NCBI RefSeq assembly: GCF_029852145.1
Contig: NC_079976.1
Coordinates: 13,501,104-13,565,103 of the forward strand
DNA length: 64,000 bases
Origin: Microplitis mediator
Taxonomy: Eukaryota > Arthropoda > Insecta > Hymenoptera > Braconidae
Direction of reading: 5' to 3'
Each line of letters opens with the position of its first letter. Position 1 is the first letter of the stretch. A program made the position numbers and the translations under genes. The notes beneath the pieces were generated by a model. The model saw only the letters and a list, made by a program, of their open reading frames with translations. It was not told the DNA's origin and did no database searches. Positions 38,965 to 51,935 of the stretch are shown here, piece by piece.

Positions 38965-41900
38965 AGAGCCAAAAATATAATATAAAAGACAACTATGTCA
39001 GATTAAGAAAAATAAAGGAAAAAATTTATATATGTCAAAAAATGACACAAAGTACAAGTGATTGGCAAAAAATTAAGTGATAGTACTCTGCAAACTATCC
39101 GCCGCCATATACTTGCATGTTATTTGAATGAAAATAACAATTCATTTTAACGCCGGCTCGTACTAGTATGAGTTGTCGGCTGTTCATAAAGTACGCATAC
39201 AAACGCTTACAATTTTATATGTTAACGTACAAAAGACAAAAACTACTAAACATAATGGCACATATTGAAAGAATTTAAGTTATGGTGGTAAACTTAAGAG
39301 CCAAAAATATAATATAAAAGACAACTATGTCAGATTAAGAAAAAAAAAAGAAAAAATTTATAGATGTCAAAAAATGACACAAAGTACAAGTGATTGGCAA
39401 AAAATTAAGTGATAGTACTTTGCAAACTATCCGCCGCCACATACTTGTATGTTATTCGAATGAAAATAACAATTCATTTTAACGCCGGCTCGTACTAGTA
39501 TGAGTTGTCGGCTGTTCATAAAGTACGCATACAAATGCTTACAATTTTATATGTTAACGTACAAAAGACAAAAACTACTAAACATAATGGCACATATTGA
39601 AAAAACTTAAGTTATGGTGGTAAACTTAAGTGCCAAAAATATAATATAAAAGACAACTATGTCAGATTAAGAAAAAAAAAGGAAAAAATTTAGATATGTC
39701 AAAAAATGACACAAAGTACAACTGATTAGCAGAAAATTAAGTGATAGTACTTTGCAAACTATCCACCGCCATATACTTGTATGTTATTTGAATGAAAATA
39801 ACAATTCATTTTAACGCCGGCTCGTACTAGTATGAGTTGTCGGCTGTTCATAAAGTACGCATACAAATGCTTACAATTTTATATGTTAACGTACAAAAGA
39901 CAAAAACTACTAAACATAATGGCACATATTGAAAAAACTTAAGTTATAGTGGTAAACTTAAGAGCCAAAAATATAATATAAACGACAACTATGTCAGATT
40001 AAGAAAAAAAAAAGAAAAAAATTTATATATGTTAAAAAATGACACAAAGTACAAGTGATTGGCAAAAAATTAAGCGATAGTACTTTGCAAACTATCCGCC
40101 GCCATATACTTGCATGTTATTTGAATGAAAATAACAATTCATTTTAACGCCGGCTCGTACTAGTATGAGTTGTCGGCTGTTCATAAAGTACGCATACAAA
40201 TGCTTTCAATTTTATATGTTAACGTACAAAAGACAAAAACTACTAAACATAATGGCACATATTGAAAGAATTTAAGTTATGGTGGTAAACTTAAGAGCCA
40301 AAAATATAATATAAAAGACAACTATGTCAGATTAAGAAAAAAAAAAGAAAAAATTTATAGATGTCAAAAAATGACACAAAGTACAAGTGATTGGCAAAAA
40401 ATTAAGTGATAGTACTTTGCAAACTATCCGCCGCCATATACTTGTATGTTATTTGAATGAAAATAACAATTCATTTTAACGCCGGCTCGTACTAGTATGA
40501 GTTGTCGGCTGTTCATAAAGTACGCATACAAATGCTTACAATTTTATATGTTAACGTACAAAAGACAAAAACTACTAAACATAATGGCACATATTGAAAA
40601 AACTTAAGTTATGGTGGTAAACTTAAGAGCCAAAAATATAATATAAAAGACAACTATGTCAGATTAAGAAAAAAAAAAGAAAAAATTTATAGATGTCAAA
40701 AAATGACACAAAGTACAAGTGATTGGCAAAAAATTAAGTGATAGTACTTTGCAAACTATCCGCCGCCATATACTTGTATGTTATTTGAATGAAAATAACA
40801 ATTCATTTTAACGCCGGCTCGTACTAGTATGAGTTGTCGGCTGTTCATAAAGTACGCATACAAATGCTCACAATTTTATATGTTAACGTACAAAAGACAA
40901 AAACTACTAAACATAATGGCACATATCGAAAAAACTTAAGTTATAGTGGTAAACTTGACAGCCAAAAATATAATATGAAAAACAACTATGTCAGATTAAG
41001 AAAAAAAAAGGAAAAAATTTATATATGTCAAAAAATGACAAAAAGTACAACTGATTGGCAAAAAATTAAGTGATAGTACTTTGCAAAGTATCCGCCACCA
41101 TATACTTGTATGTTATTTGAATGAAAATAACAATTCATTTGAACGCCGGCTCGTACTAGTATGAGTTGTCGGCTGTTCATAAAGTAAGCATACAAATGCT
41201 TACAATTTTATATGTTAACGTACAAAAGACAAACACTACTAAACATAATGGCACATATTGAAAAAAGTTATGGTGGTAAACTTAAGAGCCAAAAATATAA
41301 TATAAAAGACAACTATGTCAGATTAAGAAAAATAAAGGAAAAAATTTATAGATGTCAAAAAATGACACAAAGTACAACTGATTGGCAAAAAATTAAGTGA
41401 TAGTACTTTGCAAACTATCCGCCGCCATATACTTGTATGTTATTTGATTGAAAATAACAATTCATTTTAACCTCGGCTCGTACTAGTATGAGTTGTCGGC
41501 TGTTCATAAAGTACGCATACAAATGCTTACAATTTTATATGTTAACGTACAAAAGACAAAAACTACTAAACATAATGGCACATATTGAAAAAACTTAAGT
41601 TATGGTGGTAAACTTAAGAGCCAAAAATATAATATAAAAAACAACTATGTCAGATTAAGAAAAAAAAAGGAAAAAATTTATATATGTCAAAAAATGACAC
41701 AAAGTACAACTGATTGGCAAAAAATTAAGTGATAGTACTTTGCAAAGTATCCGCCACCATATACTTGTATGTTATTTGAATGAAAATAACAATTCATTTG
41801 AACGCCGGCTCGTACTAGTATGAGTTGTCGGCTGTTCATAAAGTAAGCATACAAATGCTTACAATTTTATATGTTAACCTACAAAAGACAAAAACTACTA

Positions 41901-43200
41901 AACATAATGGCACATATTGAAAAAACTTAAGTTATGGTGGTAAACTTAAGAGCCAAAAATATAATATAAAAGACAACTATGTCAGATTAAGAAAAAAAAA
42001 AGAAAAAATTTATAGATGTCAAAAAATGACACAAAGTACAAGTGATTGGCGAAAAATTAAGTGATAGTACTTTGCAAACTATCCGCCGCCATATACTTGT
42101 ATGTTATTTGAATGAAAATAACAATTCATTTTAACGCCGGCTCGTACTAGTATGAGTTGTCGGCTGTTCATAAAGTACGCATACAAATGCTTACAATTTT
42201 ATATGATAACGTACAAAAGACAAAAACTACTAAACATAATGGCACGTATTGAAAAAACTTAAGTTATGGTGGTAAACTTAAGAGCCAAAAATATAATATA
42301 AAAGACAACTATGTCAGATTAAGAAAAAAAAAGAAAAAAATTTGTATATGTCAAAAAATGACACAAAGTACAACTGATTGGCAAAAAATTAAGTGATAGT
42401 ACTTTGCAAAGTATCCGCCACCATATACTTGTATGTTATTTGAATGAAAATAACAATTCATTTGAACGCCGGCTCGTACTAGTATGAGTTGTCGGCTGTT
42501 CATAAAGTAAGCATACAAATGCTTACAATTTTATATGTTAACGTACAAAAGACAAAAACTACTAAACATAATGGCACATATTGAAAAAACTTAAGTTATG
42601 GTGGTAAACTTAAGAGCCAAAAATATAATATAAAAGACAACTATGTCAGATTAAGAAAAATAAAGGAAAAAATTTATATATGTCAAAAAATGACACAAAG
42701 TACAAGTGATTGGCAAAAAATTAAGTGATAGTACTTTGCAAACTATCCGCCGCCACATACTTGTATGTTATTCGAATGAAAATAACAATTCATTTTAACG
42801 CCGGCTCGTACTAGTATGAGTTGTCGGCTGTTCATAAAGTACGCATACAAATGCTTACAATTTTATATGTTAACGTACAAAAGACAAAAACTACTAAACA
42901 TAATGGCAAATATTGAAAAAACCTTAAGTTATGGTGGTAAACTTAAGAGCCAAAAATATAATATAAAAGACAACTATGTCAGATTAAGAAAAAAAAAGGA
43001 AAAAATTTAGATATGTCAAAAAATGACACAAAGTACAACTGATGAGCAGAAAATTAAGTGATAGTACTTTGCAAACTATCCACCGCCATATACTTGTATG
43101 TTATTTGAATGAAAATAACAATTCATTTTAACGCCAGCTCGTACTAGTATGAGTTGTCGGCTGTTCATAAAGTACGCATACAAATGCTTACAATTTTATA
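38965..43200 (+). repeat. Higher-order repeat block, copy 1 of the 39-48 kb pair
   Basis: Shares ordered rare variants with 44606-48540: GTACTCTGC (39084 and 44725), AAACGCTTAC, AACTTAAGTGCC (39631 and 45272), TGCTCACAAT (40865 and 46174), the 5-bp deletion variant (near 41262 and 46571) and GTTAACCTAC. The offset is 5641 at first and 5309 later, so one monomer was lost in the second copy. The extra monomer here contains ATAAACGACAAC (near 39975). The right edge is approximate. Confidence 0.7.
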
Positions 43201-44605
43201 TGTTAACGTACAAAAGACAAAAACTACTAAACATAATGGCACATATTGAAAAAACTTAAGTTATGGTAGTAAACTTAAGAGCCAAAAATATAATATAAAA
43301 GACAACTATGTCAGATTAAGAAAAAAAAAGGAAAAAATTTATAGATGTCAAAAAATGACACAAAGTACAACTGATTGGCAAAAAATTAAGTGATAGTACT
43401 TTGCAAACTATCCGCCGCCATATACTTGTATGTTATTTGAATGAAAATAACAATTCATTTTAACGCCGGCTCGTACTAGTATGAGTTGTCGGCTGTTCAT
43501 AAAGTACGCATACAAATGCTTACAATTTTATATGTTAACGTACAAAAGACTAAAACTACTAAACATAATGGCACATATTGAAAAAACTTAAGTTATGGTG
43601 GTAAACTTAAGAGCCAAAAATATAATATAAAAAACAACTATGTCAGATTAAGAAAAATAAAGGAAAAAATTTATAGATGTCAAAAAATGACACAAAGTAC
43701 AACTGATTGGCGAAAAATTAAGTGATAGTACTTTGCAAACTATCCGCCGCCATATACTTGTATGTTATTTGATTGAAAATAACAATTCATTTCAACCTCG
43801 GCTCGTACTAGTATGAGTTGTCGGCTGTTCATAAAGTACGCATACAAATGCTTACAATTTTATATGTTAACGTACAAAAGACAAAAACTACTAAACATAA
43901 TGGGACATATTGAAAAAACTTAAGTTATGGTGGTAAACTTAAGAGCCACAAATATAATATAAAAGACAACTATGTCAGATTAAGAAAAAAAAAGGAAAAA
44001 ATTTATATATGTCAAAAAATGACACAAAGTACAACTGATTGGCAAAAAATTAAGTGATAGTACTTTGCAAACTATCCGCCGCCATATACTTGTATGTTAT
44101 TTGAATGAAAATAACAATTCATTTTAACGCCGGCTCGTACTAGTATGAGTTGTCGGCTGTTTATAAAGTACGCATACAAATGCTTACAATTTTATATGAT
44201 AACGTACAAAAGACAAAAACTACTAAACATAATGGCACATATTGAAAAAACTTAAGTTATGGTGGTAAACTTAGGAGCCAAAAATATAATATAAAAGACA
44301 ACTATGTCAGATTAAGAAAAAAAAAGAAAAAAATTTATATATGTCAAAAAATGACACGAAGTACAACTGATTGGCAAAAAATTAAGTGATAGTACTTTGC
44401 AAAGTATCCGCCACCATATACTTGTATGTTATTTGAATGAAAATAACAATTCATTTGAACGCCGGCTCGTACTAGTATGAGTTGTCGGCTGTTCATAAAG
44501 TAAGCATACAAATGCTTACAATTTTATATGTCAACGTACAAAAGACAAAAACTACTAAACATAATGGCACATATTGAAAAAACTTAAGTTATGGTGGTAA
44601 ACTTA

Positions 44606-47600
44606 AGAGCCAAAAATATAATATAAAAGACAACTATGTCAGATTAAGAAAAATAAAGGAAAAAATTTATATATGTCAAAAAATGACACAAAGTACAAGT
44701 GATTGGCAAAAAATTAAGTGATAGTACTCTGCAAACTATCCGCCGCCATATACTTGCATGTTATTTGAATGAAAATAACAATTCATTTTAACGCCGGCTC
44801 GTACTAGTATGAGTTGTCGGCTGTTCATAAAGTACGCATACAAACGCTTACAATTTTATATGTTAACGTACAAAAGACAAAAACTACTAAACATAATGGC
44901 ACATATTGAAAGAATTTAAGTTATGGTGGTAAACTTAAGAGCCAAAAATATAATATAAAAGACAACTATGTCAGATTAAGAAAAAAAAAAGAAAAAATTT
45001 ATAGATGTCAAAAAATGACACGAAGTACAAGTGATTGGCAAAAAATTAAGTGATAGTACTTTGCAAACTATCCGCCGCCACATACTTGTATGTTATTCGA
45101 ATGAAAATAACAATTCATTTTAACGCCGGCTCGTACTAGTATGAGTTGTCGGCTGTTCATAAAGTACGCATACAAATGCTTACAATTTTATATGTTAACG
45201 TACAAAAGACAAAAACTACTAAACATAATGGCACATATTGAAAAAACTTAAGTTATGGTGGTAAACTTAAGTGCCAAAAATATAATATAAAAGACAACTA
45301 TGTCAGATTAAGAAAAAAAAAGGAAAAAATTTAGATATGTCAAAAAATGACACAAAGTACAACTGATTTGCAGAAAATTAAGTGATAGTACTTTGCAAAC
45401 TATCCACCGCCATATACTTGTATGTTATTTGAATGAAAATAACAATTCATTTTAACGCCGGCTCGTACTAGTATGAGTTGTCGGCTGTTCATAAAGTACG
45501 CATACAAATGCTTACAATTTTATATGTTAACGTACAAAAGACAAAAACTACTAAACATAATGGCACATATTGAAAAAACTTAAGTTATGGTGGTAAACTT
45601 AAGAGCCAAAAATGTAATATAAAAGACAACTATGTCAGATTAAGAAAAAAAAAAGGAAAAAATTTATAGATGTCAAAAAATGACACAAAGTACAACTGAT
45701 TGGCAAAAAATTAAGTGATAGTACTTTGCAAACTATCCGCCGCCATATACTTGTATGTTATTTGAATGAAAATAACAATTCATTTTAACGCCGGCTCGTA
45801 CTAGTATGAGTTGTCGGCTGTTCATAAAGTACGCATACAAATGCTTACAATTTTATATGTTAACGTACAAAAGACAAAAACTACTAAACATAATGGCACA
45901 TATTGAAAAAACTTAAGTTATGGTGGTAAACTTAAGAGCCAAAAATATAATATAAAAGACAACTATGTCAGATTAAGAAAAAAAAAAGAAAAAATTTATA
46001 GATGTCAAAAAATGACACAAAGTACAAGTGATTGGCAAAAAATTAAGTGATAGTACTTTGCAAACTATCCGCCGCCATATACTTGTATGTTATTTGAATG
46101 AAAATAACAATTCATTTTAACGCCGGCTCGTACTAGTATGAGTTGTCGGCTGTTCATAAAGTACGCATACAAATGCTCACAATTTTATATGTTAACGTAC
46201 AAAAGACAAAAACTACTAAACATAATGGCACATATCGAAAAAACTTAAGTTATAGTGGTAAACTTGACAGCCAAAAATATAATATGAAAAACAACTATGT
46301 CAGATTAAGAAAAAAAAAGGAAAAAATTTATATATGTCAAAAAATGACACAAAGTACAACTGATTGGCAAAAAATTAAGTGATAGTACTTTGCAAAGTAT
46401 CCGCCACCATATACTTGTATGTTATTTGAATGAAAATAACAATTCATTTGAACGCCGGCTCGTACTAGTATGAGTTGTCGGCTGTTCATAAAGTAAGCAT
46501 ACAAATGCTTACAATTTTATATGTTAACGTACAAAAGACAAACACTACTAAACATAATGGCACATATTGAAAAAAGTTATGGTGGTAAACTTAAGAGCCA
46601 AAAATATAATATAAAAGACAACTATGTCAGATTAAGAAAAATAAAGGAAAAAATTTATAGATGTCAAAAAATGACACAAAGTACAACTGATTGGCAAAAA
46701 ATTAAGTGATAGTACTTTGCAAACTATCCGCCGCCATATACTTGTATGTTATTTGATTGAAAATAACAATTCATTTTAACCTCGGCTCGTACTAGTATGA
46801 GTTGTCGGCTGTTCATAAAGTACGCATACAAATGCTTACAATTTTATATGTTAACGTACAAAAGACAAAAACTACTAAACATAATGGCACATATTGAAAA
46901 AACTTAAGTTATGGTGGTAAACTTAAGAGCCAAAAATATAATATAAAAAACAACTATGTCAGATTAAGAAAAAAAAAGGAAAAAATTTATATATGTCAAA
47001 AAATGACACAAAGTACAACTGATTGGCAAAAAATTAAGTGATAGTACTTTGCAAAGTATCCGCCACCATATACTTGTATGTTATTTGAATGAAAATAACA
47101 ATTCATTTGAACGCCGGCTCGTACTAGTATGAGTTGTCGGCTGTTCATAAAGTAAGCATACAAATGCTTACAATTTTATATGTTAACCTACAAAAGACAA
47201 AAACTACTAAACATAATGGCACATATTGAAAAAACTTAAGTTATGGTGGTAAACTTAAGAGCCAAAAATATAATATAAAAGACAACTATGTCAGATTAAG
47301 AAAAAAAAAAGAAAAAATTTATAGATGTCAAAAAATGACACAAAGTACAAGTGATTGGCGAAAAATTAAGTGATAGTACTTTGCAAACTATCCGCCGCCA
47401 TATACTTGTATGTTATTTGAATGAAAATAACAATTCATTTTAACGCCGGCTCGTACTAGTATGAGTTGTCGGCTGTTCATAAAGTACGCATACAAATGCT
47501 TACAATTTTATATGATAACGTACAAAAGACAAAAACTACTAAACATAATGGCACATATTGAAAAAACTTAAGTTATGGTGGTAAACTTAAGAGCCAAAAA

Positions 47601-48540
47601 TATAATATAAAAGACAACTATGTCAGATTAAGAAAAAAAAAGAAAAAAATTTATATATGTCAAAAAATGACACAAAGTACAACTGATTGGCAAAAAATTA
47701 AGTGATAGTACTTTGCAAAGTATCCGCCACCATATACTTGTATGTTATTCGAATGAAAATAACAATTCATTTGAACGCCGGCTCGTACTAGTATGAGTTG
47801 TCGGCTGTTCATAAAGTAAGCATACAAATGCTTACAATTTTATATGTTAACGTACAAAAGACAAAAACTACTAAACATAATGGCACATATTGAAAAAACT
47901 TAAGTTATGGTGGTAAACTTAAGAGCCAAAAATATAATATAAAAGACAACTATGTCAGATTAAGAAAAAAAAAAAGAAAAAATTTATAGATGTCAAAAAA
48001 TGACACAAAGTACAAGTGATTGGCAAAAAATTAAGTGATAGTACTTTGCAAACTATCCGCCGCCATATACTTGTATGTTATTTGAATGAAAATAACAATT
48101 CATTTTAACGCCGGCTCGTACTAGTATGAGTTGTCGGCTGTTCATAAAGTACGCATACAAATGCTTACAATTTTATATGTTAACGTACAAAAGACAAAAA
48201 CTACTAAACATAATGGCAAATATTGAAAAAACTTAAGTTATGGTGGTAAACTTAAGAGCCAAAAATATAATATAAAAGACAACTATGTCAGATTAAGAAA
48301 AAAAAAGGAAAAAATTTAGATATGTCAAAAAATGACACAAAGTACAACTGATTAGCAGAAAATTAAGTGATAGTACTTTGCAAACTATCCACCGCCATAT
48401 ACTTGTATGTTATTTGAATGAAAATAACAATTCATTTTAACGCCAGCTCGTACTAGTATGAGTTGTCGGCTGTTCATAAAGTACGCATACAAATGCTTAC
48501 AATTTTATATGTTAACGTACAAAAGACAAAAACTACTAAA
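44606..48540 (+). repeat. Higher-order repeat block, copy 2 of the 39-48 kb pair
   Basis: Partner of 38965-43200 with one monomer fewer. Part of it is also included in the 10.61-kb repeat starting near 45.7 kb, so the higher-order units are nested rather than simply tandem. Confidence 0.7.
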
Positions 48541-51500
48541 CATAATGGCACATATTGAAAGAATTTAAGTTATGATGGTAAACTTAAGAGCCAAAAATAT
48601 AATATAAAAGACAACTATGTCAGATTAAGAAAAAAAAAAGAAAAAATTTATAGATGTCAAAAAATGACACAAAGTACAAGTGATTGGCAAAAAATTAAGT
48701 GATAGTACTTTGCAAACTATCCGCCGCCATATACTTGTATGTTATTTGAATGAAAATAACAATTCATTTTAACGCCGGCTCGTACTAGTATGAGTTGTCG
48801 GCTGTTCATAAAGTACGCATACAAATGCTTACAATTTTATATGTTAACGTACAAAAGACAAAAACTACTAAACATAATGGCACATATTGAAAAAACTTAA
48901 GTTATGGTGGTAAACTTAAGAGCCAAAAATATAATATAAAAGACAACTATGTCAGATTAAGAAAAAAAAAGGAAAAAATTTATATATGTCAAAAAATGAC
49001 ACAAAGTACAACTGATTGGCAAAAAATTAAGTGATAGTACTTTGCAAACTATCCGCCGCCATATACTTGTATGTTATTTGAATGAAAATAACAATTCATT
49101 TTAACGCCGGCTCGTACTAGTATGAGTTGTCGGCTGTTCATAAAGTACGCATACAAATGCTTACAATTTTATATGATAACGTACAAAAGACAAAAACTAC
49201 TAAACATAATGGCACATATTGAAAAAACTTAAGTTATGGTGGTAAACTTAAGAGCCAAAAATATAATATAAAAGACAACTATGTCAGATTAAGAAAAAAA
49301 AAGAAAAAAATTTATACATGTCAAAAAATGACACAAAGTACAATGATTGGCAAAAAATTAAGTGATAGTACTTTGCAAAGTATCCGCCACCATATACTTG
49401 TATGTTATTTGAATGAAAATAACAATTCATTTGAACGCCGGCTCGTACTAGTATGAGTTGTCGGCTGTTCATAAAGTAAGCATACAAATGCTTACAATTT
49501 TATATGTTAACGTACAAAAGACAAAAACTACTAAACATAATGGCACATATTGAAAAAACTTAAGTTATGGTGGTAAACTTAAGAGCCAAAAATATAATAT
49601 GAAAGACAACTATGTCAGATTAAGAAAAATAAAGGAAAAAATTTATATATGTCAAAAAATGACACAAAGTACAAGTGATTGGCAAAAAATTAAGTGATAG
49701 TACTTTGCAAACTATCCGCCGCCATATACTTGCATGTTATTTGAATGAAAATAACAATTCATTTGAACGCCGGCTCGTACTAGTATGAGTTGTCGGCTGT
49801 TCATAAAGTAAGCATACAAATGCTTACAATTTTATATGTTAACGTACAAAAGACAAACACTACTAAACATAATGGCACATATTGAAAAAAGTTATGGTGG
49901 TAAACTTAAGAGCCAAAAATATAATATAAAAGACAACTATGTCAGATTAAGAAAAAAAAAAGAAAAAATTTATAGATGTCAAAAGATGACACAAAGTACA
50001 AGTGGTTGGCAAAAAATTAAGTGATAGTACTTTGCAAACTATCCGCCGCCATATACTTGCATGTTATTTGAATGAAAATAACAATTCATTTTAACGCCGG
50101 CTCGTACTAGTATGAGTTGTCGGCTGTTCATAAAGTACGCATACAAATGCTTACAATTTTATATGTTAACGTACAAAAGACAAAAACTACTAAACATAAT
50201 GGCACATATTGAAAGAATTTAAGTTATGGTGGTAAACTTAAGAGCCAAAAATATAATATAAAAGACAACTATGTCAGATTAAGAAAAAAAAAAGAAAAAA
50301 TTTATAGATGTCAAAAAATGACACAAAGTACAAGTGATTGGCAAAAAATTAAGTGATAGTACTTTGCAAACTATCCGCCGCCATATACTTGTATGTTATT
50401 TGAATGAAAATAACAATTCATTTTAACGCCGGCTCGTACTAGTATGAGTTGTCGGCTGTTCATAAAGTACGCATACAAATGCTCACAATTTTATATGTTA
50501 ACGTACAAAAGACAAAAACTACTAAACATAATGGCACATATCGAAAAAACTTAAGTTATGGTGGTAAACTTGACAGCCAAAAATATAATATGAAAAACAA
50601 CTATGTCAGATTAAGAAAAAAAAAGGAAAAAATTTATATATGTCAAAAAATGACACAAAGTACAACTGATTGGCAAAAAATTAAGTGATAGTACTTTGCA
50701 AAGTATCCGCCACCATATACTTGTATGTTATTTGAATGAAAATAACAATTCATTTGAACGCCGGCTCGTACTAGTATGAGTTGTCGGCTGTTCATAAAGT
50801 AAGCATACAAATGCTTACAATTTTATATGTTAACGTACAAAAGACAAACACTACTAAACATAATGGCACATATTGAAAAAACTTAAGTTATGGTGGTAAA
50901 CTTAAGAGCCAAAAATATAATATAAAAGACAACTATGTCAGATTAAGAAAAATAAAGGAAAAAATTCATAGATGTCAAAAAATGACACAAAGTACAACTG
51001 ATTGGCGAAAAATTAAGTGATAGTACTTTGCAAACTATCCGCCGCCATATACTTGTATGTTATTTGATTGAAAATAACAATTCATTTTAACCTCGGCTCG
51101 TACTAGTATGAGTTGTCGGCTGTTCATAAAGTACGCATACAAATGCTTACAATTTTATATGTTAACGTACAAAAGACAAAAACTACTAAACATAATGGCA
51201 CATATTGAAAAAACTTAAGTTATGGTGGTAAACTTAAGAGCCAAAAATATAATATAAAAAACAACTATGTCAGATTAAGAAAAAAAAAGGAAAAAATTTA
51301 TATATGTCAAAAAATGACACAAAGTACAACTGATTGGCAAAAAATTAAGTGATAGTACTTTGCAAAGTATCCGCCACCATATACTTGTATGTTATTTGAA
51401 TGAAAATAACAATTCATTTGAACGCCGGCTCGTACTAGTATGAGTTGTCGGCTGTTCATAAAGTAAGCATACAAATGCTTACAATTTTATATGTTAACCT

Positions 51501-51935
51501 ACAAAAGACAAAAACTACTAAACATAATGGCACATATTGAAAAAACTTAAGTTATGGTGGTAAACTTAAGAGCCAAAAATATAATATAAAAGACAACCAT
51601 GTCAGATTAAGAAAAAAAAAAGAAAAAATTTATAGATGTCAAAAAATGACACAAAGTACAAGTGATTGGCGAAAAATTAAGTGATAGTACTTTGCAAACT
51701 ATTCGCCGCCATATACTTGTTTGTTATTTGAATGAAAATAACAATTCATTTTAACGCCGGCTCGTACTAGTATGAGTTGTCGGCTGTTCATAAAGTACGC
51801 ATACAAATGCTGACAATTTTATATGATAACGTACAAAAGACAAAAACTACTAAACATAATGGCACATATTGAAAAAACTTAAGTTATGGTGGTAAACTTA
51901 AGAGCCAAAAATATAATATAAAAGACAACTATGTC
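45720..51935 (+). repeat. ~6.2-kb higher-order block, copy 1 (10.61-kb spacing)
   Basis: Matches 56330-62546 with an offset of 10610, changing to 10611 after a 1-bp deletion here (CAATGATTGG near 49341 instead of CAACTGATTGG). Shared rare variants in order are TGCTCACAAT, the 5-bp deletion monomer, TTATTCGAATG with CATTTGAAC, GAATTTAAGTTATGATGG, a second deletion monomer with GGTTGGC, a second TGCTCACAAT, and CTTGTTTG with TGCTGACAAT. Confidence 0.75.

Noticed and set aside
49284..49487. 67-codon minus-strand frame in the right array
   Set aside because: Created by a 1-bp deletion (CAATGATTGG) in one satellite monomer; the same frame is closed in the sister copy at 59.9 kb.
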